Source: Oceaniglobus trochenteri (GTDB lineage: Bacteria; Pseudomonadota; Alphaproteobacteria; Rhodobacterales; Rhodobacteraceae). From it: DNA of 64,000 nucleotides. The position numbers were made by a program, and so were the translations under genes. Shown here one piece after another: positions 39,340-47,862 of the stretch. A model generated the notes under the pieces. It did no database searches. It was not told where the DNA came from and saw only the letters and a program-made list of their open reading frames with translations. The stretch lies in contig NZ_JACNMM010000002.1 of the NCBI RefSeq assembly GCF_020529025.1, forward strand, positions 248,001-312,000, in the 5' to 3' direction. How positions within the stretch are numbered: position 1 is the stretch's first letter; every line of letters begins with the position of its first letter.

Positions 39340-39879
39340 TCACTTCTTTGCCTCAATTGCTGTACGAGCCAGGGCTGCGGCAAGATCGGCGCTCAGACTT
39401 TCGATCCGCGCCAGTGACGCAGCATCCTTTTCCATGGCAAGATCAAGCAAGGCCTGAAGTTGGTCCAGATGATCGCGAAGATCAGAAACTTGGCGGTTCA
39501 GCACTCCATTCTGCCGCCGAATTTCGGCCACTCGGTCGGTTTCGAACCCAAGATGCCGGATCTTGTCAATCTCACTGCCTACATCCTGACACGTTCCCTT
39601 TTCGATACTTTGGGTGGTGACACGAACCGCCGAGTTGTCAGCGCCGTTTAGTTGATAAATGAAACGTCCTTTGGAAAAGATGCCAACATCTGCCTCGAAA
39701 CGCACGACGACGGTCGGATCAAAAGCCGACAAAACCTGACCTTCTGGGGTCGCATAGAACGCGAGGATTTCAAACTCACCCTGAAATGAACAGGCAATGA
39801 ACTCGAATTTCTCTTGCCCACTTGCTGGCACCGCAACAGCGAAGGCACAAAAAAAGGTGAGCAAAAAATGGCTAAGCAT
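39340..39879 (-). CDS. Unknown secreted protein in a lower-GC patch
   Basis: A 179-residue protein with a signal peptide (MLSHFLLTFFCAFAVAVPASG), a beta-rich middle with two Cys (ACSFQG, GTCQDV) and a C-terminal coiled coil from about residue 120. Start set at ATG 39879, with AGGA 7 bases upstream. I do not recognise the family. Its base composition is visibly closer to 50% GC than the 65% of its neighbours, and the surrounding gaps (39121-39339, 39880-39970) are AT-richer too, which suggests horizontal acquisition. No integrase, repeat or tRNA marks the borders. Confidence 0.7.
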   Translation of the reverse strand: MLSHFLLTFFCAFAVAVPASGQEKFEFIACSFQGEFEILAFYATPEGQVLSAFDPTVVVRFEADVGIFSKGRFIYQLNGADNSAVRVTTQSIEKGTCQDVGSEIDKIRHLGFETDRVAEIRRQNGVLNRQVSDLRDHLDQLQALLDLAMEKDAASLARIESLSADLAAALARTAIEAKK

Positions 39880-39970
39880 TTTCCATCCTGTCGGTTCGTT
39901 TTTCAAGAACTCCCTCGCGCCGAGAAGGGTGCCTCGACAGAAATACCTGTCCTTGCGCGGCGAAAGTCCC

Positions 39971-40759
39971 CTACTCCCCCAGGTCGCTGAACAGGTTCTC
40001 GGTGTCCACGAAATCGATCTTGTCCTGCTGGGTGACGCCGGTGTTCACGTCCTTCACCTCGACCCGGCCGTCGCCGTGGCCGATCACCACGACGTCGCAG
40101 ATGTCGATGAACAGGCCGTTTTCCACGATCCCCGGAATCTGGTTGATCACCAGCGCCAGTTGCCGCGCGTTGCCGATGCGGTTCAGGTGCAGATCCAGGA
40201 TGTAGTTCCCCTCGTCCGTCACGAAGGCGCTGTCGCCGTTCATCCGCAGGGTGCCGGAATCGCCCAGTACGTCCAGCGCGGCCAGAGTCTCTTCGACCAG
40301 GGCCTTGGTGGTCTGCCAGCCGAAGGGCACCACCTCGACCGGGAGGGGGAAGGCCCCCAGCGTCTGGACCTGCTTGCTCTTGTCGGCGATCACCACCATC
40401 CGGTCGCTCGCCGTCGCCACGATCTTCTCCTGCAGCAGGGCGCCACCGCCGCCCTTGATCAGGTTCAGCTCGTCATCGAACTCGTCGGCGCCGTCGATGG
40501 TCACGTCCAGCCACTTCGCCTCGTCCAGGCTCACCACCTTGATGCCCACCTGGCGGGCCAGTTCGGCGGTGCGGGTGCTGGTGGGCACCCCGGTGATGCG
40601 CAGACCGTCCTCGCGGATCATCTCGCCCAGGCAGCGCACCAGCCAGGCGGCGGTGCTTCCGGTGCCAAGGCCAACGCGCATCCCGTCCTCGACAAAGTCG
40701 CAGGCGCGCTTGGCGGCGACGAATTTTGCGGTGTCGATGGGGGACAGGCGACCTGACAT
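39971..40759 (-). CDS. rpiA: Ribose-5-phosphate isomerase A
   Basis: A 262-residue pentose phosphate enzyme interconverting ribose-5-phosphate and ribulose-5-phosphate. It shows the substrate loop GLGTGSTAAW, the catalytic DGADEFD and the KGGGGALLQEKI motif. ATG 40759 has GGAG at 9 bases; longer reading frames into the sdaA region are spurious. In related genomes rpiA commonly precedes gor, so the unknown gene at 39340 probably interrupts an older unit. Confidence 0.95.
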   Translation of the reverse strand: MSGRLSPIDTAKFVAAKRACDFVEDGMRVGLGTGSTAAWLVRCLGEMIREDGLRITGVPTSTRTAELARQVGIKVVSLDEAKWLDVTIDGADEFDDELNLIKGGGGALLQEKIVATASDRMVVIADKSKQVQTLGAFPLPVEVVPFGWQTTKALVEETLAALDVLGDSGTLRMNGDSAFVTDEGNYILDLHLNRIGNARQLALVINQIPGIVENGLFIDICDVVVIGHGDGRVEVKDVNTGVTQQDKIDFVDTENLFSDLGE

Positions 40760-40946
40760 CAGAACGGCTCCGGATAGCTGCGGCATTTCGCGCCTTATAG
40801 GCCGGGACGGCGCCATGTGCGAGCGATTATTACCCGCCCTTCGCGCCCCTGGCATCGCCAGCGCGGCGCAAAACGTCGCAATCGCCCGTGCAACCGGGGG
40901 CCTGCCGTGCCACAGTCGGTGCTGCAAGCCAACGACAGGACCACCC

Positions 40947-42320
40947 ATGTTTCTTTCCGTATTCGAGATGTTCAAGATCGGCATCGGCCCATCGTCGTCG
41001 CATACCATGGGGCCCATGGTGGCCGCTGCGCGGTTTCTCGACCACCTGCGCGCCATGCCCTTCACCGCCGAGGGCCTGCGCGCCTCGCTGCACGGCTCGC
41101 TGGCCTTCACGGGCGTCGGCCATGCCACCGACCGCGCCGTGATCCTGGGGCTGGCCGGCTTTGCCCCCGAAACCTATGACGGCGAAGCGGCCGAGGCGGC
41201 ACTGAAGGCGATCCGCGAAGAGCGCCGCGTCGCCCCGCCGGGGCTGGCGCCGCTGGCCTTCGACCCGGAAACCGACCTGAGGTTCGATTACGGCCCGCCC
41301 CTGCCCGGCCATTCCAACGGGATGATCCTGATGGCGACCGACCGGCAGGGTGACGTGATCGCGCAAGAGACGTATTACTCCGTCGGCGGCGGCTTCGTCC
41401 TGACCGAGGCCGAACTGCGCGACGGCGCCGATACAAACGACGGCCCCCCGGTGCCCCATGCCTTCAAGACCGCGGCCGAGATGCTCGAGATGTGCGCGGC
41501 CACCGGAAAATCCATCGCCGCGCTGAAACGCGCCAATGAACTGACCCGACGCGACGCCGCCACCCTCGACGCGGGGATGAAGCGCCTCTGGCAGGTGATG
41601 AACGATTGCATCGACCGCGGCCTCGCCGCCGAGGGCACCCTGCCCGGCGGGCTGAAGGTGCGCCGCCGCGCCCACGACATCCACCAGGCGCTGCTTGCGG
41701 AACGCGGCCAGAACCAGCGCGCGCCCCATACCATCAACGACTGGATGAGCGCCTACGCCATGGCCGTGAACGAGGAAAACGCCGCCGGTGGCCAGGTGGT
41801 GACGGCCCCCACCAATGGCGCGGCGGGGGTGATTCCCGCGACGATCCGCTACTGGCTCGATCATGTCCCGGGGGCGACGACGGCGCGCATCCCCGAATTC
41901 CTGCTTACCGCCGCCGCCATCGGCGGGCTGGTGAAACACAACGCCAGCATCTCGGGCGCAGAATGCGGCTGCCAGGCCGAGGTGGGCAGCGCCGCCGCCA
42001 TGGCCGCCGCCGGCCTTGCCGCCGTCATGGGCGGCACGCCCCCCCAGGTCGAAAACGCCGCCGAGATCGCGCTGGAACATCACCTGGGGATGACCTGCGA
42101 TCCGGTGCGCGGCCTGGTGCAGGTTCCTTGCATCGAACGCAACGGCCTTGGCACGATCAAGGCGGTCTCGGCCGCCTCGCTGGCCCTGCGGGGCGACGGC
42201 ACGCACCTGGTGCCGCTGGATTCGGCCATCGAGACCATGCGCCAGACCGGCGCCGACATGAGCGAGAAGTACAAGGAAACCTCCCTCGGGGGGCTCGCCG
42301 TGAACGTGCCCAACTGCTGA
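40947..42320 (+). CDS. sdaA: L-serine ammonia-lyase, single-chain [4Fe-4S] type
   Basis: A 457-residue serine deaminase making pyruvate and ammonia. The start [19 protein letters not shown] and the Cys cluster ligands in [11 protein letters not shown] and MTCDPVRG are intact. The protein ends in Cys (VNVPNC), the tail cysteine that in this family reaches back into the active site. It is the usual fused alpha-beta form. Divergent from rpiA. A palindromic repeat follows the stop. Confidence 0.95.
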   Translation: MFLSVFEMFKIGIGPSSSHTMGPMVAAARFLDHLRAMPFTAEGLRASLHGSLAFTGVGHATDRAVILGLAGFAPETYDGEAAEAALKAIREERRVAPPGLAPLAFDPETDLRFDYGPPLPGHSNGMILMATDRQGDVIAQETYYSVGGGFVLTEAELRDGADTNDGPPVPHAFKTAAEMLEMCAATGKSIAALKRANELTRRDAATLDAGMKRLWQVMNDCIDRGLAAEGTLPGGLKVRRRAHDIHQALLAERGQNQRAPHTINDWMSAYAMAVNEENAAGGQVVTAPTNGAAGVIPATIRYWLDHVPGATTARIPEFLLTAAAIGGLVKHNASISGAECGCQAEVGSAAAMAAAGLAAVMGGTPPQVENAAEIALEHHLGMTCDPVRGLVQVPCIERNGLGTIKAVSAASLALRGDGTHLVPLDSAIETMRQTGADMSEKYKETSLGGLAVNVPNC

Positions 42321-42357
42321 CCGATCCACGCCCCGAAACCGGGGGAGCCTCCGGCGG

Positions 42358-42461
42358 GGATATTTGAAGACCAAAGATGCAGGGGCCGGCATGTCACATC
42401 TTTGGTCGTCAAATATCCTCGGGAGGAGTCGGCGCAGCCGACGGGGGGCAGACAGCCCCCC
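42358..42461. repeat. Long palindromic intergenic repeat
   Basis: Arms 42358-42379 and 42397-42418 form a 22-bp stem with one mismatch and a 17-base loop. Each arm carries the GGATATTTG...GACCAAAGATG tail seen near 18.0/18.2 kb. To its right lie two further hairpins, GTCGGC-GCA-GCCGAC (42428-42442) and GGGGGGC-AGACA-GCCCCCC (42443-42461). The plus half ends sdaA; the minus half does not follow any minus-strand gene. Confidence 0.75.
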
Positions 42462-42525
42462 TTTCACCCGCGCGGACCGCGCAACAGCCATTGCAAGCCG
42501 CCCCTGTGCGGCCTAGCGTCGCGCC

Positions 42526-43446
42526 ATGACACCTGACCGCCCCCTTCTCGGCATCCTGCTGATGATCGGTTTCACCGCTACCGCGCCGATCATGGACAGC
42601 TTTGCCAAGCTAGCCGCATCCAGCATCGCGGTGGGACAGATCGTGGCCTTCCGTTTCGGGCTTCAGGCCGCGCTGCTGTTGCTGGCCGCGGCGGTGCTGT
42701 CGCAACTGGCCTGGCCCGCGCGGCGCGACTGGGCCCTGCATGTCCTGCGGGCGGCGCTGATCCTGATCGCGACCGGCGCCTTCTTCACCGCTTTGGGGGT
42801 GATGCCCCTGGCCGATGCCATGGCGATCTTCTTTGTCGAACCCTTCATCCTGACCCTGCTGGGGGCCCTTGTCCTGGGCGAATCCATCGGCTGGCGGCGG
42901 ATCGGCGCCTGCGCGGTGGGCTTTGCCGGCGCCCTGCTGATCATCCGGCCCAGCCTGGCCGTCTTCGGCCCCGTGGCGATGCTGCCGCTGGTGACCGCCT
43001 TCTGTTTCGCCAGCTACATGGTGTTGACGCGCCGGATCGCCCGGCGTGTGCCGCCCGTCGCCCTGCAGTTCTGGACGGCCCTGGCGGCGACCGCCCTGAT
43101 CCTCCCCCTGCTCTGGCTTGCGCGCGACAGCGAGGTCGCGCCCCTCCTGACCCGCACCCCCGAAGGCTGGGCCTGGGTCTGGCTGATCGGCGTCGGGGTG
43201 ATGGCCGCGGTTTCGCACCTGATGATCAGTTTCGCGTTGAAATTCGCCCCCGCGGCAACGATCGCCCCCCTGCAATACCTTGAAATCGTGGTGGCCACGC
43301 TGCTGGGGTACTACATCTTCGCCGATCTTCCCGATCTTCAGACCCTGCTGGGCATCCTGCTTATCGTCGCTTCTGGGCTTTATGTCTTCCTGCGCGAAAG
43401 GCGGCTGGAGCGCGACCCGCTCCCAGCCGCTCCGCCCCCGGCATGA
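42526..43446 (+). CDS. DMT/EamA family transporter (first of tandem pair)
   Basis: A 306-residue protein with ten hydrophobic helices in two EamA repeats (FRFGLQAALLLL, EPFILTLLGALVLGE; SFALKFAPAATIAPLQYLEIV). Its stop overlaps the start of the next gene by 4 bases (ATGA). The two proteins share the same opening pattern (LLGIxLMxGFxxxAPxxDxxAKL) and arose by duplication. Substrate unknown; relatives export metabolites or drugs. Confidence 0.87.
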   Translation: MTPDRPLLGILLMIGFTATAPIMDSFAKLAASSIAVGQIVAFRFGLQAALLLLAAAVLSQLAWPARRDWALHVLRAALILIATGAFFTALGVMPLADAMAIFFVEPFILTLLGALVLGESIGWRRIGACAVGFAGALLIIRPSLAVFGPVAMLPLVTAFCFASYMVLTRRIARRVPPVALQFWTALAATALILPLLWLARDSEVAPLLTRTPEGWAWVWLIGVGVMAAVSHLMISFALKFAPAATIAPLQYLEIVVATLLGYYIFADLPDLQTLLGILLIVASGLYVFLRERRLERDPLPAAPPPA

Positions 43447-44414
43447 CCGTGCTACGCGCCGCCGACCGCCCGCTTCTGGGCATTGCGCTGATGCTGGGCT
43501 TCTGCATCCTGGCCCCCATGGGCGACGCCACGGCCAAGCTTCTGGGCGGCACCCTGCCCGTCGGGCAGCTGGTCACGGTTCGCTTCGTGCTGCAGGTCCT
43601 GTTCCTGGTGCCGCTGGTCCTCATGGCGCCCCAGGTGATCCGGCTGAACCGGCGGCTCATGTACCTGACGGCCCTGCGCACCCTCTTCCACATCGCCGGA
43701 ATCGGCGCGATGTTCCTGTCGCTGGTCTATCTGCCCATAGCCGAGGCCGTGGCCATCGCCTTTGTCATGCCCTTCATCCTGCTGCTGCTGGGCCGCTTCG
43801 TCCTGCACGAAGAGATCGGCCCCCGCCGCATGGCGGCCTGCGCCGTGGGCTTTGGCGGAACGCTGATGGTGGTCCAGCCCAGTTTCGCCGCCTTCGGGGC
43901 GCCCGCGCTTCTGCCGCTGGTGGTGGCGGTGGTCTTTGCGCTGTTCATGCTGGTCACGCGCACCATTGCCAAGGATGTCGACCCGATCGGCCTGCAGTTC
44001 GTCAGCGGTGTCATGGCCTCGGTGGTGCTGGTTCCGGCGCTCTGGCTGCTGGATGGCAGTGGCCTGCCGCAGCTTGACGCCGTGATGCCCAGCGGAAATG
44101 CCTGGTGGCTTCTGGCGCTGCTGGGTCTGCTGGGCACGGCGGGGCATCTGCTGATGACATGGTCCTTGCGCTTTGCCCCCTCGGCGACACTGGCCCCCAT
44201 GCAATACCTTGAAATCCCCGTGGCCACGCTGATCGGCTGGGCCGTCTTCGGCGATCTGCCCAACGGCCTTGCCGCATTGGGCATCGCGGTGACGCTTGCC
44301 TCGGGGCTTTATATCGTGGCGCGCGAAAGGGCGCTGAATGCGGCCGCGATCCGGACCGCGGCACCTAGCCAAGCGCCGCAAGAAGCGGCGCCAAGGCCGC
44401 CCGCGGCAGAATAA
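43443..44414 (+). CDS. DMT/EamA family transporter (second of tandem pair)
   Basis: A 323-residue paralogue of the preceding gene, again with ten hydrophobic helices and EamA motifs (FVMPFILLLLGRFVLHEE; TWSLRFAPSATLAPMQYLEI). The C-terminus adds a short charged tail (AIRTAAPSQAPQEAAPRPPA). Translational coupling to the first gene suggests a hetero-oligomer or linked dosage. Its 3' end overlaps the thiamine pyrophosphokinase gene, on the other strand, by 50 bases. Confidence 0.87.
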   Translation: MTVLRAADRPLLGIALMLGFCILAPMGDATAKLLGGTLPVGQLVTVRFVLQVLFLVPLVLMAPQVIRLNRRLMYLTALRTLFHIAGIGAMFLSLVYLPIAEAVAIAFVMPFILLLLGRFVLHEEIGPRRMAACAVGFGGTLMVVQPSFAAFGAPALLPLVVAVVFALFMLVTRTIAKDVDPIGLQFVSGVMASVVLVPALWLLDGSGLPQLDAVMPSGNAWWLLALLGLLGTAGHLLMTWSLRFAPSATLAPMQYLEIPVATLIGWAVFGDLPNGLAALGIAVTLASGLYIVARERALNAAAIRTAAPSQAPQEAAPRPPAAE

Positions 44415-45018
44415 GCAGCATCCCCGGCCCGTCAAAGCGCAACCGCACGGGGCCGGTCACGCGGTTCGACGTTCCAATCTGTCCGCCCGGCGCAAAATCC
44501 AGGCCCTCGATCGGCCATTCCAACCCTTCCGACCGTCCGCGCACCGGCGCCATCGGGAAAAGCGAACATCGTGCGCCCCTGTCCAGCGCAAGGTCGATAC
44601 CCACGGACACATGGGTCACCACGTCGCGGGCGCCGATCAGGACGACCGGATCGTGCTTTCGCGCCAGCGCCCCCAGCGCCGCCAGTTCGTGATCGACCTG
44701 CCCGCCGAGAAACCCCAGCCCCAAAACCAGCGGCGCCGCGATCCGCGACAGGGATTTCTCGAAATCCGTGGTCATCTGGCAGGTGTCGTGGATCATCCGC
44801 TCGGCACCGATTCTGTCGCGCGCCGCCCGCGAGATCGAGTCGAGGTCTCCGATGGTCCAATCTGGCATTTGCCCAAATTCAAGAACAGTGTCAGCACCCC
44901 CGTCGGCCGCCACCAGAAGCGGCGCAATGGCCCGTGCCATCTCCAGATCGCCTTGCAAAACAGGCCCCCCGCCCACCAGGGTTGCACCGACGCGATCGGA
45001 AACCATCTTGTCCGCCAT
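44365..45018 (-). CDS. Thiamine pyrophosphokinase
   Basis: A 217-residue kinase transferring pyrophosphate from ATP to thiamine, giving TPP. Typical segments are LLVAADGGADTVLEFG, the DWTIGDLDS Asp-rich metal/ATP site, DTCQMTTDFEKSL with the paired acidic residues, and LGFLGGQVDHELA. It lies tail to tail with the DMT gene; the last 50 bases overlap in antisense. No TPP riboswitch is seen ahead of it. Confidence 0.9.
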   Translation of the reverse strand: MADKMVSDRVGATLVGGGPVLQGDLEMARAIAPLLVAADGGADTVLEFGQMPDWTIGDLDSISRAARDRIGAERMIHDTCQMTTDFEKSLSRIAAPLVLGLGFLGGQVDHELAALGALARKHDPVVLIGARDVVTHVSVGIDLALDRGARCSLFPMAPVRGRSEGLEWPIEGLDFAPGGQIGTSNRVTGPVRLRFDGPGMLLILPRAALAPLLAALG

Positions 45019-45159
45019 GGGGAAATTAACCTTATATCAGCCTTCCGACCACATTCTGGCCGCGAAAAGATACCGGATTATCCGCAGTTCTGTTCTGATT
45101 TGCGAACCAATCCGTGGTAAACATACCCCTGCTGGATCGGGGGAGAAAGCGAGTTAACC

Positions 45160-47565
45160 ATGGTTGGATCAAGCAAGATTCTGACTGTTTCATATGGCAC
45201 GTTCTCGTGCACACTCGAAGGGTTCGACCAGCCTTTCGAGACGATGAAATCAATCGCGGAATACTTCCGTGATCTGGCTGCGGACGACCGTTACTTCGGC
45301 GCCGAACCGCCGCAGCCCGATACGCAGATGCTTCACCAGATTGCCGAGCGCGAGGTCAAGCGCCGGGTCGAGGCGCGCGTGCAGAAGAATGGTGTCGTGC
45401 TGCGCCAGACGGCCGATGCCGTCGGCGCCGACCTGCCCTCGGCCGCGCCGCCCGAACGCCCGCCGCAGGTCAGCCGCGGCGACGATCGCCGGCCCTCGCC
45501 CGCCAAGGCCGACCCGGCCGACAACGCCCCCTTCGAGGTGGACATCGACGGCGACAGCGTTGCCGCGAAACTCTCGCGCATCCGCGCCGTGGTGGCCCGC
45601 GCCCGGGCCAACCGCGACACCGACACCGCCTTCGTCGAGGATGAGCCGGTCGAGGCCTATCTTGACGGCACCGCGGCCCCGGTGGACGACAACCAGCCCC
45701 CGCTCGCCGACGACCCCGACGATTTCACCTCCGAAACCGTGCCGGGGGACGATTCCGAACCGGCGGTCAGCCTGGCCGAAATGCTGGCCGATGACAGTGT
45801 CGAAAAGGCCATCGACGAAGATGACCTGATTGCCGAGGAGGCCGACAAGGCCGCTGCTGCGGAAGAAGCGCGCCTTGCCAAGGAAGCCGAAGAGGCCGCC
45901 GCAGCCGAAGAGGCACGCCGCGCCAAGGAGGCCGAAGAGGCCGCAACAGCCGAGAAAGCACGCCGCGCCAAGGAGGCCGAAGAGGCCGCAGCCGCCGAGG
46001 AAGCACGCCGCGCCAAGGAAGCCGAAGAGGCCGCCGCAGCCGAGGAAGCACGCCGCGCCAAGGAGGCCGAAGAGGCCGCCGCAGCCGAGGAAGCACGCCG
46101 CGCCAAGGAGGCCGAAGAGGCTGCTGCCGCCGAGGAGGCACGTCGCGCCAAGGAGGCCGAAGAGGCTGCTGCCGCCGAGGAGGCACGTCGCGCCAAGGAG
46201 GCCGAAGCGGCCGCCGCAGCCGAGGAAGCACGCCGCGCCAAGGAGGCCGAAGCGGCCGCAGCAGCCGAGGAAGCTCGCCGCGCCAAGGAGGCTGCCACGC
46301 CCCAGGCCACCGTGCCCCAGAGCCCGATCGCCCGTGTCATCAAGCTGAAGCGGACCGAGTTCGAGGCCGCCCTGGCCGCCGGTGAAATCGAGGAAGTCGA
46401 AGATGACGAGTTGACCGACGATGACGACATGGTCGCCGAGATCGAAGTCGACAACGACGAAGATGACGCGATCACCGCAGCCGAGGACGAACTCGAGGCC
46501 TCGGACGACGATACCATGGACACGCTGGCCGATACCATCGCAGCCGCCCTGACCGACCACGACGAGGCGGACGGCACGAACGTCTTTGCCGAATCCGACG
46601 AGACCGAAACCGACGACACCGACGATTCGCTGACCGAGGGCATCCGCGACCTGATCGGCCAGACCAGCCTGGACGAGGACGAGGAAGCCGAACTGGCCGC
46701 CGAACTGGCCGAGGTCGAACGCGAAGCGGCCGAAGCCGCCGGCAAGGCCGAGGCGGCAAAGGCCAAGATGCGCTATGCCGACCTGATGGAGGACGCCGAA
46801 GAGGAAGCGCAAGCGCCCGATGAGGCCCCCGCCGAGGATGGCGATGAACAGGCGCTGAACCGTCTGCTCGACGAAACCAACGCCAAGCTCAGCGAAACCG
46901 AGGGGTCGCGCCGCCGTTCGGCCATCGCCCACCTGAAGGCCGCCGTCGCCGCCACCAAGGCCGACCGCATGATGAAGGGCAACCGCGCCGAACCGGTCGA
47001 GGACGAAAGCCTCAACCGTTACCGCGACGACCTGGCCCAGGTGGTGCGCCCCCGCCGCCCGGTTTCGGCAAGTGCCGATCAGGGCCGGGCGACACCGGCG
47101 CGCGAACGCCCCGCCGACCCGCTGGCGCCGCGCCCTGCCCCGCTGGTCCTGGTGTCCGAACAGCGGATCGACAAGCCCGCCGAGGGCACGTCGCGCCCCG
47201 CTGTGGTGCGCCCGCGCCGGGTTTCGGCCGCGCGCCCGGCACCGGCCCCGGCCCCAGCACAGGATGACGACGGCACGCTCAGCTTCTCCGATTTCGCCGC
47301 CGAGCGTGGTGCCGATGCCCTGCCCGATCTTCTTGAAGCCGCCGTGGCCTATTCCACCAAGTACGAGGGCCAGGCAGAACTGACGCGCCCGCAGATCCTG
47401 CGCCGCGCCGCGGCCCTGCGCCCCGACCTTGCCGAAAGCCGCGAAAAGGGTCTGCAAAGCTTTGGGCAACTGCTGCGCACCGGCCGGATCCGCAAGGTGG
47501 GACGTGGCCAGTTCGCCCTGGGCGAGGCTGGCGGCGAACCCCAGGCCCGCGCCGCCGGTCATTAA
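45160..47565 (+). CDS. Large repeat-bearing acidic protein of unknown function
   Basis: 801 residues, no signal peptide. A conserved-looking N-terminus (TVSYGTFSCTLEGFDQPF, then SIAEYFRDLAADDRYFGAE) is followed by a charged linker. Ten near-identical 15-residue repeats (EEARRAKEAEEAAAA, about residues 235-377) come next, predicted as a long single helix. Then an acidic Asp/Glu-rich stretch, Arg/Pro-rich segments, and a folded-looking C-terminus (SFSDFAAERGADALPDLLEAA...GRIRKVGRGQFAL). I do not recognise the family; a scaffold or chromosome/cell-pole role is only speculation. GGGGAGAAAGCGAG precedes the ATG, and a strong bidirectional terminator follows. Confidence 0.8.
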   Translation: MVGSSKILTVSYGTFSCTLEGFDQPFETMKSIAEYFRDLAADDRYFGAEPPQPDTQMLHQIAEREVKRRVEARVQKNGVVLRQTADAVGADLPSAAPPERPPQVSRGDDRRPSPAKADPADNAPFEVDIDGDSVAAKLSRIRAVVARARANRDTDTAFVEDEPVEAYLDGTAAPVDDNQPPLADDPDDFTSETVPGDDSEPAVSLAEMLADDSVEKAIDEDDLIAEEADKAAAAEEARLAKEAEEAAAAEEARRAKEAEEAATAEKARRAKEAEEAAAAEEARRAKEAEEAAAAEEARRAKEAEEAAAAEEARRAKEAEEAAAAEEARRAKEAEEAAAAEEARRAKEAEAAAAAEEARRAKEAEAAAAAEEARRAKEAATPQATVPQSPIARVIKLKRTEFEAALAAGEIEEVEDDELTDDDDMVAEIEVDNDEDDAITAAEDELEASDDDTMDTLADTIAAALTDHDEADGTNVFAESDETETDDTDDSLTEGIRDLIGQTSLDEDEEAELAAELAEVEREAAEAAGKAEAAKAKMRYADLMEDAEEEAQAPDEAPAEDGDEQALNRLLDETNAKLSETEGSRRRSAIAHLKAAVAATKADRMMKGNRAEPVEDESLNRYRDDLAQVVRPRRPVSASADQGRATPARERPADPLAPRPAPLVLVSEQRIDKPAEGTSRPAVVRPRRVSAARPAPAPAPAQDDDGTLSFSDFAAERGADALPDLLEAAVAYSTKYEGQAELTRPQILRRAAALRPDLAESREKGLQSFGQLLRTGRIRKVGRGQFALGEAGGEPQARAAGH
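45860..46290 (+). repeat. Ten tandem 45-bp coding repeats
   Basis: Ten head-to-tail units of about 45 bp encode EEARRAKEAEEAAAA. Units 4-7 are nearly identical and the outer units diverge, for example ARL in unit 1 and EKA in unit 3. The period is a whole number of codons, so copy-number change would keep the frame. Confidence 0.9.
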
Positions 47566-47583
47566 CCCGCAGCCCGAACCATC

Positions 47584-47615
47584 AAAAAAGGCGGCCCCGA
47601 AACGGGCCGCCTTTT
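47584..47615. terminator. Bidirectional intrinsic terminator
   Basis: GGCGGCCC (47590-47597) pairs with GGGCCGCC (47604-47611) around CGAAAC. A run of A before and TTTT after let it stop both the repeat-protein gene and the converging DUF2842/purA unit. Confidence 0.9.
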
Positions 47616-47624
47616 GTCTTGGCG

Positions 47625-47852
47625 TCAGTCCTTGTCGTCCCTGCCCGGGTCGGCCTGACCGATCCCGCGGAACACCGCCCGGAACGGCAGCGCCCAAACG
47701 ATGCCCAGCACAATGTAGATCGCCAGTTCGATCAGGATGTTGGGCCGGTCCAGCAGGGTCACCGCCCAGCTGGCCACCAGGATGTAAAGCGGCAGCCCCA
47801 CCAGCAGGATCAGGAGCGACCAGCGCCGACGTGCCTTGTAACTCAGCGCCAT
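47625..47852 (-). CDS. DUF2842 family small membrane protein
   Basis: A 75-residue protein with two hydrophobic helices (WSLLILLVGLPLYILVASW and LIELAIYIVLGIVWALPF) and a basic start, matching DUF2842, an alphaproteobacterial family of unknown function. It starts 10 bases after the purA stop on the same strand, so it is read from the purA transcript. Confidence 0.85.
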   Translation of the reverse strand: MALSYKARRRWSLLILLVGLPLYILVASWAVTLLDRPNILIELAIYIVLGIVWALPFRAVFRGIGQADPGRDDKD

Positions 47853-47862
47853 TGCAGCCTCC

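Noticed and set aside
45250-47697. Long open frame on the minus strand opposite the repeat protein (Gly/Leu/Cys/Phe-rich)
   Set aside because: It mirrors the 15-residue repeats of the plus-strand protein; composition is implausible and it crosses a strong bidirectional terminator.
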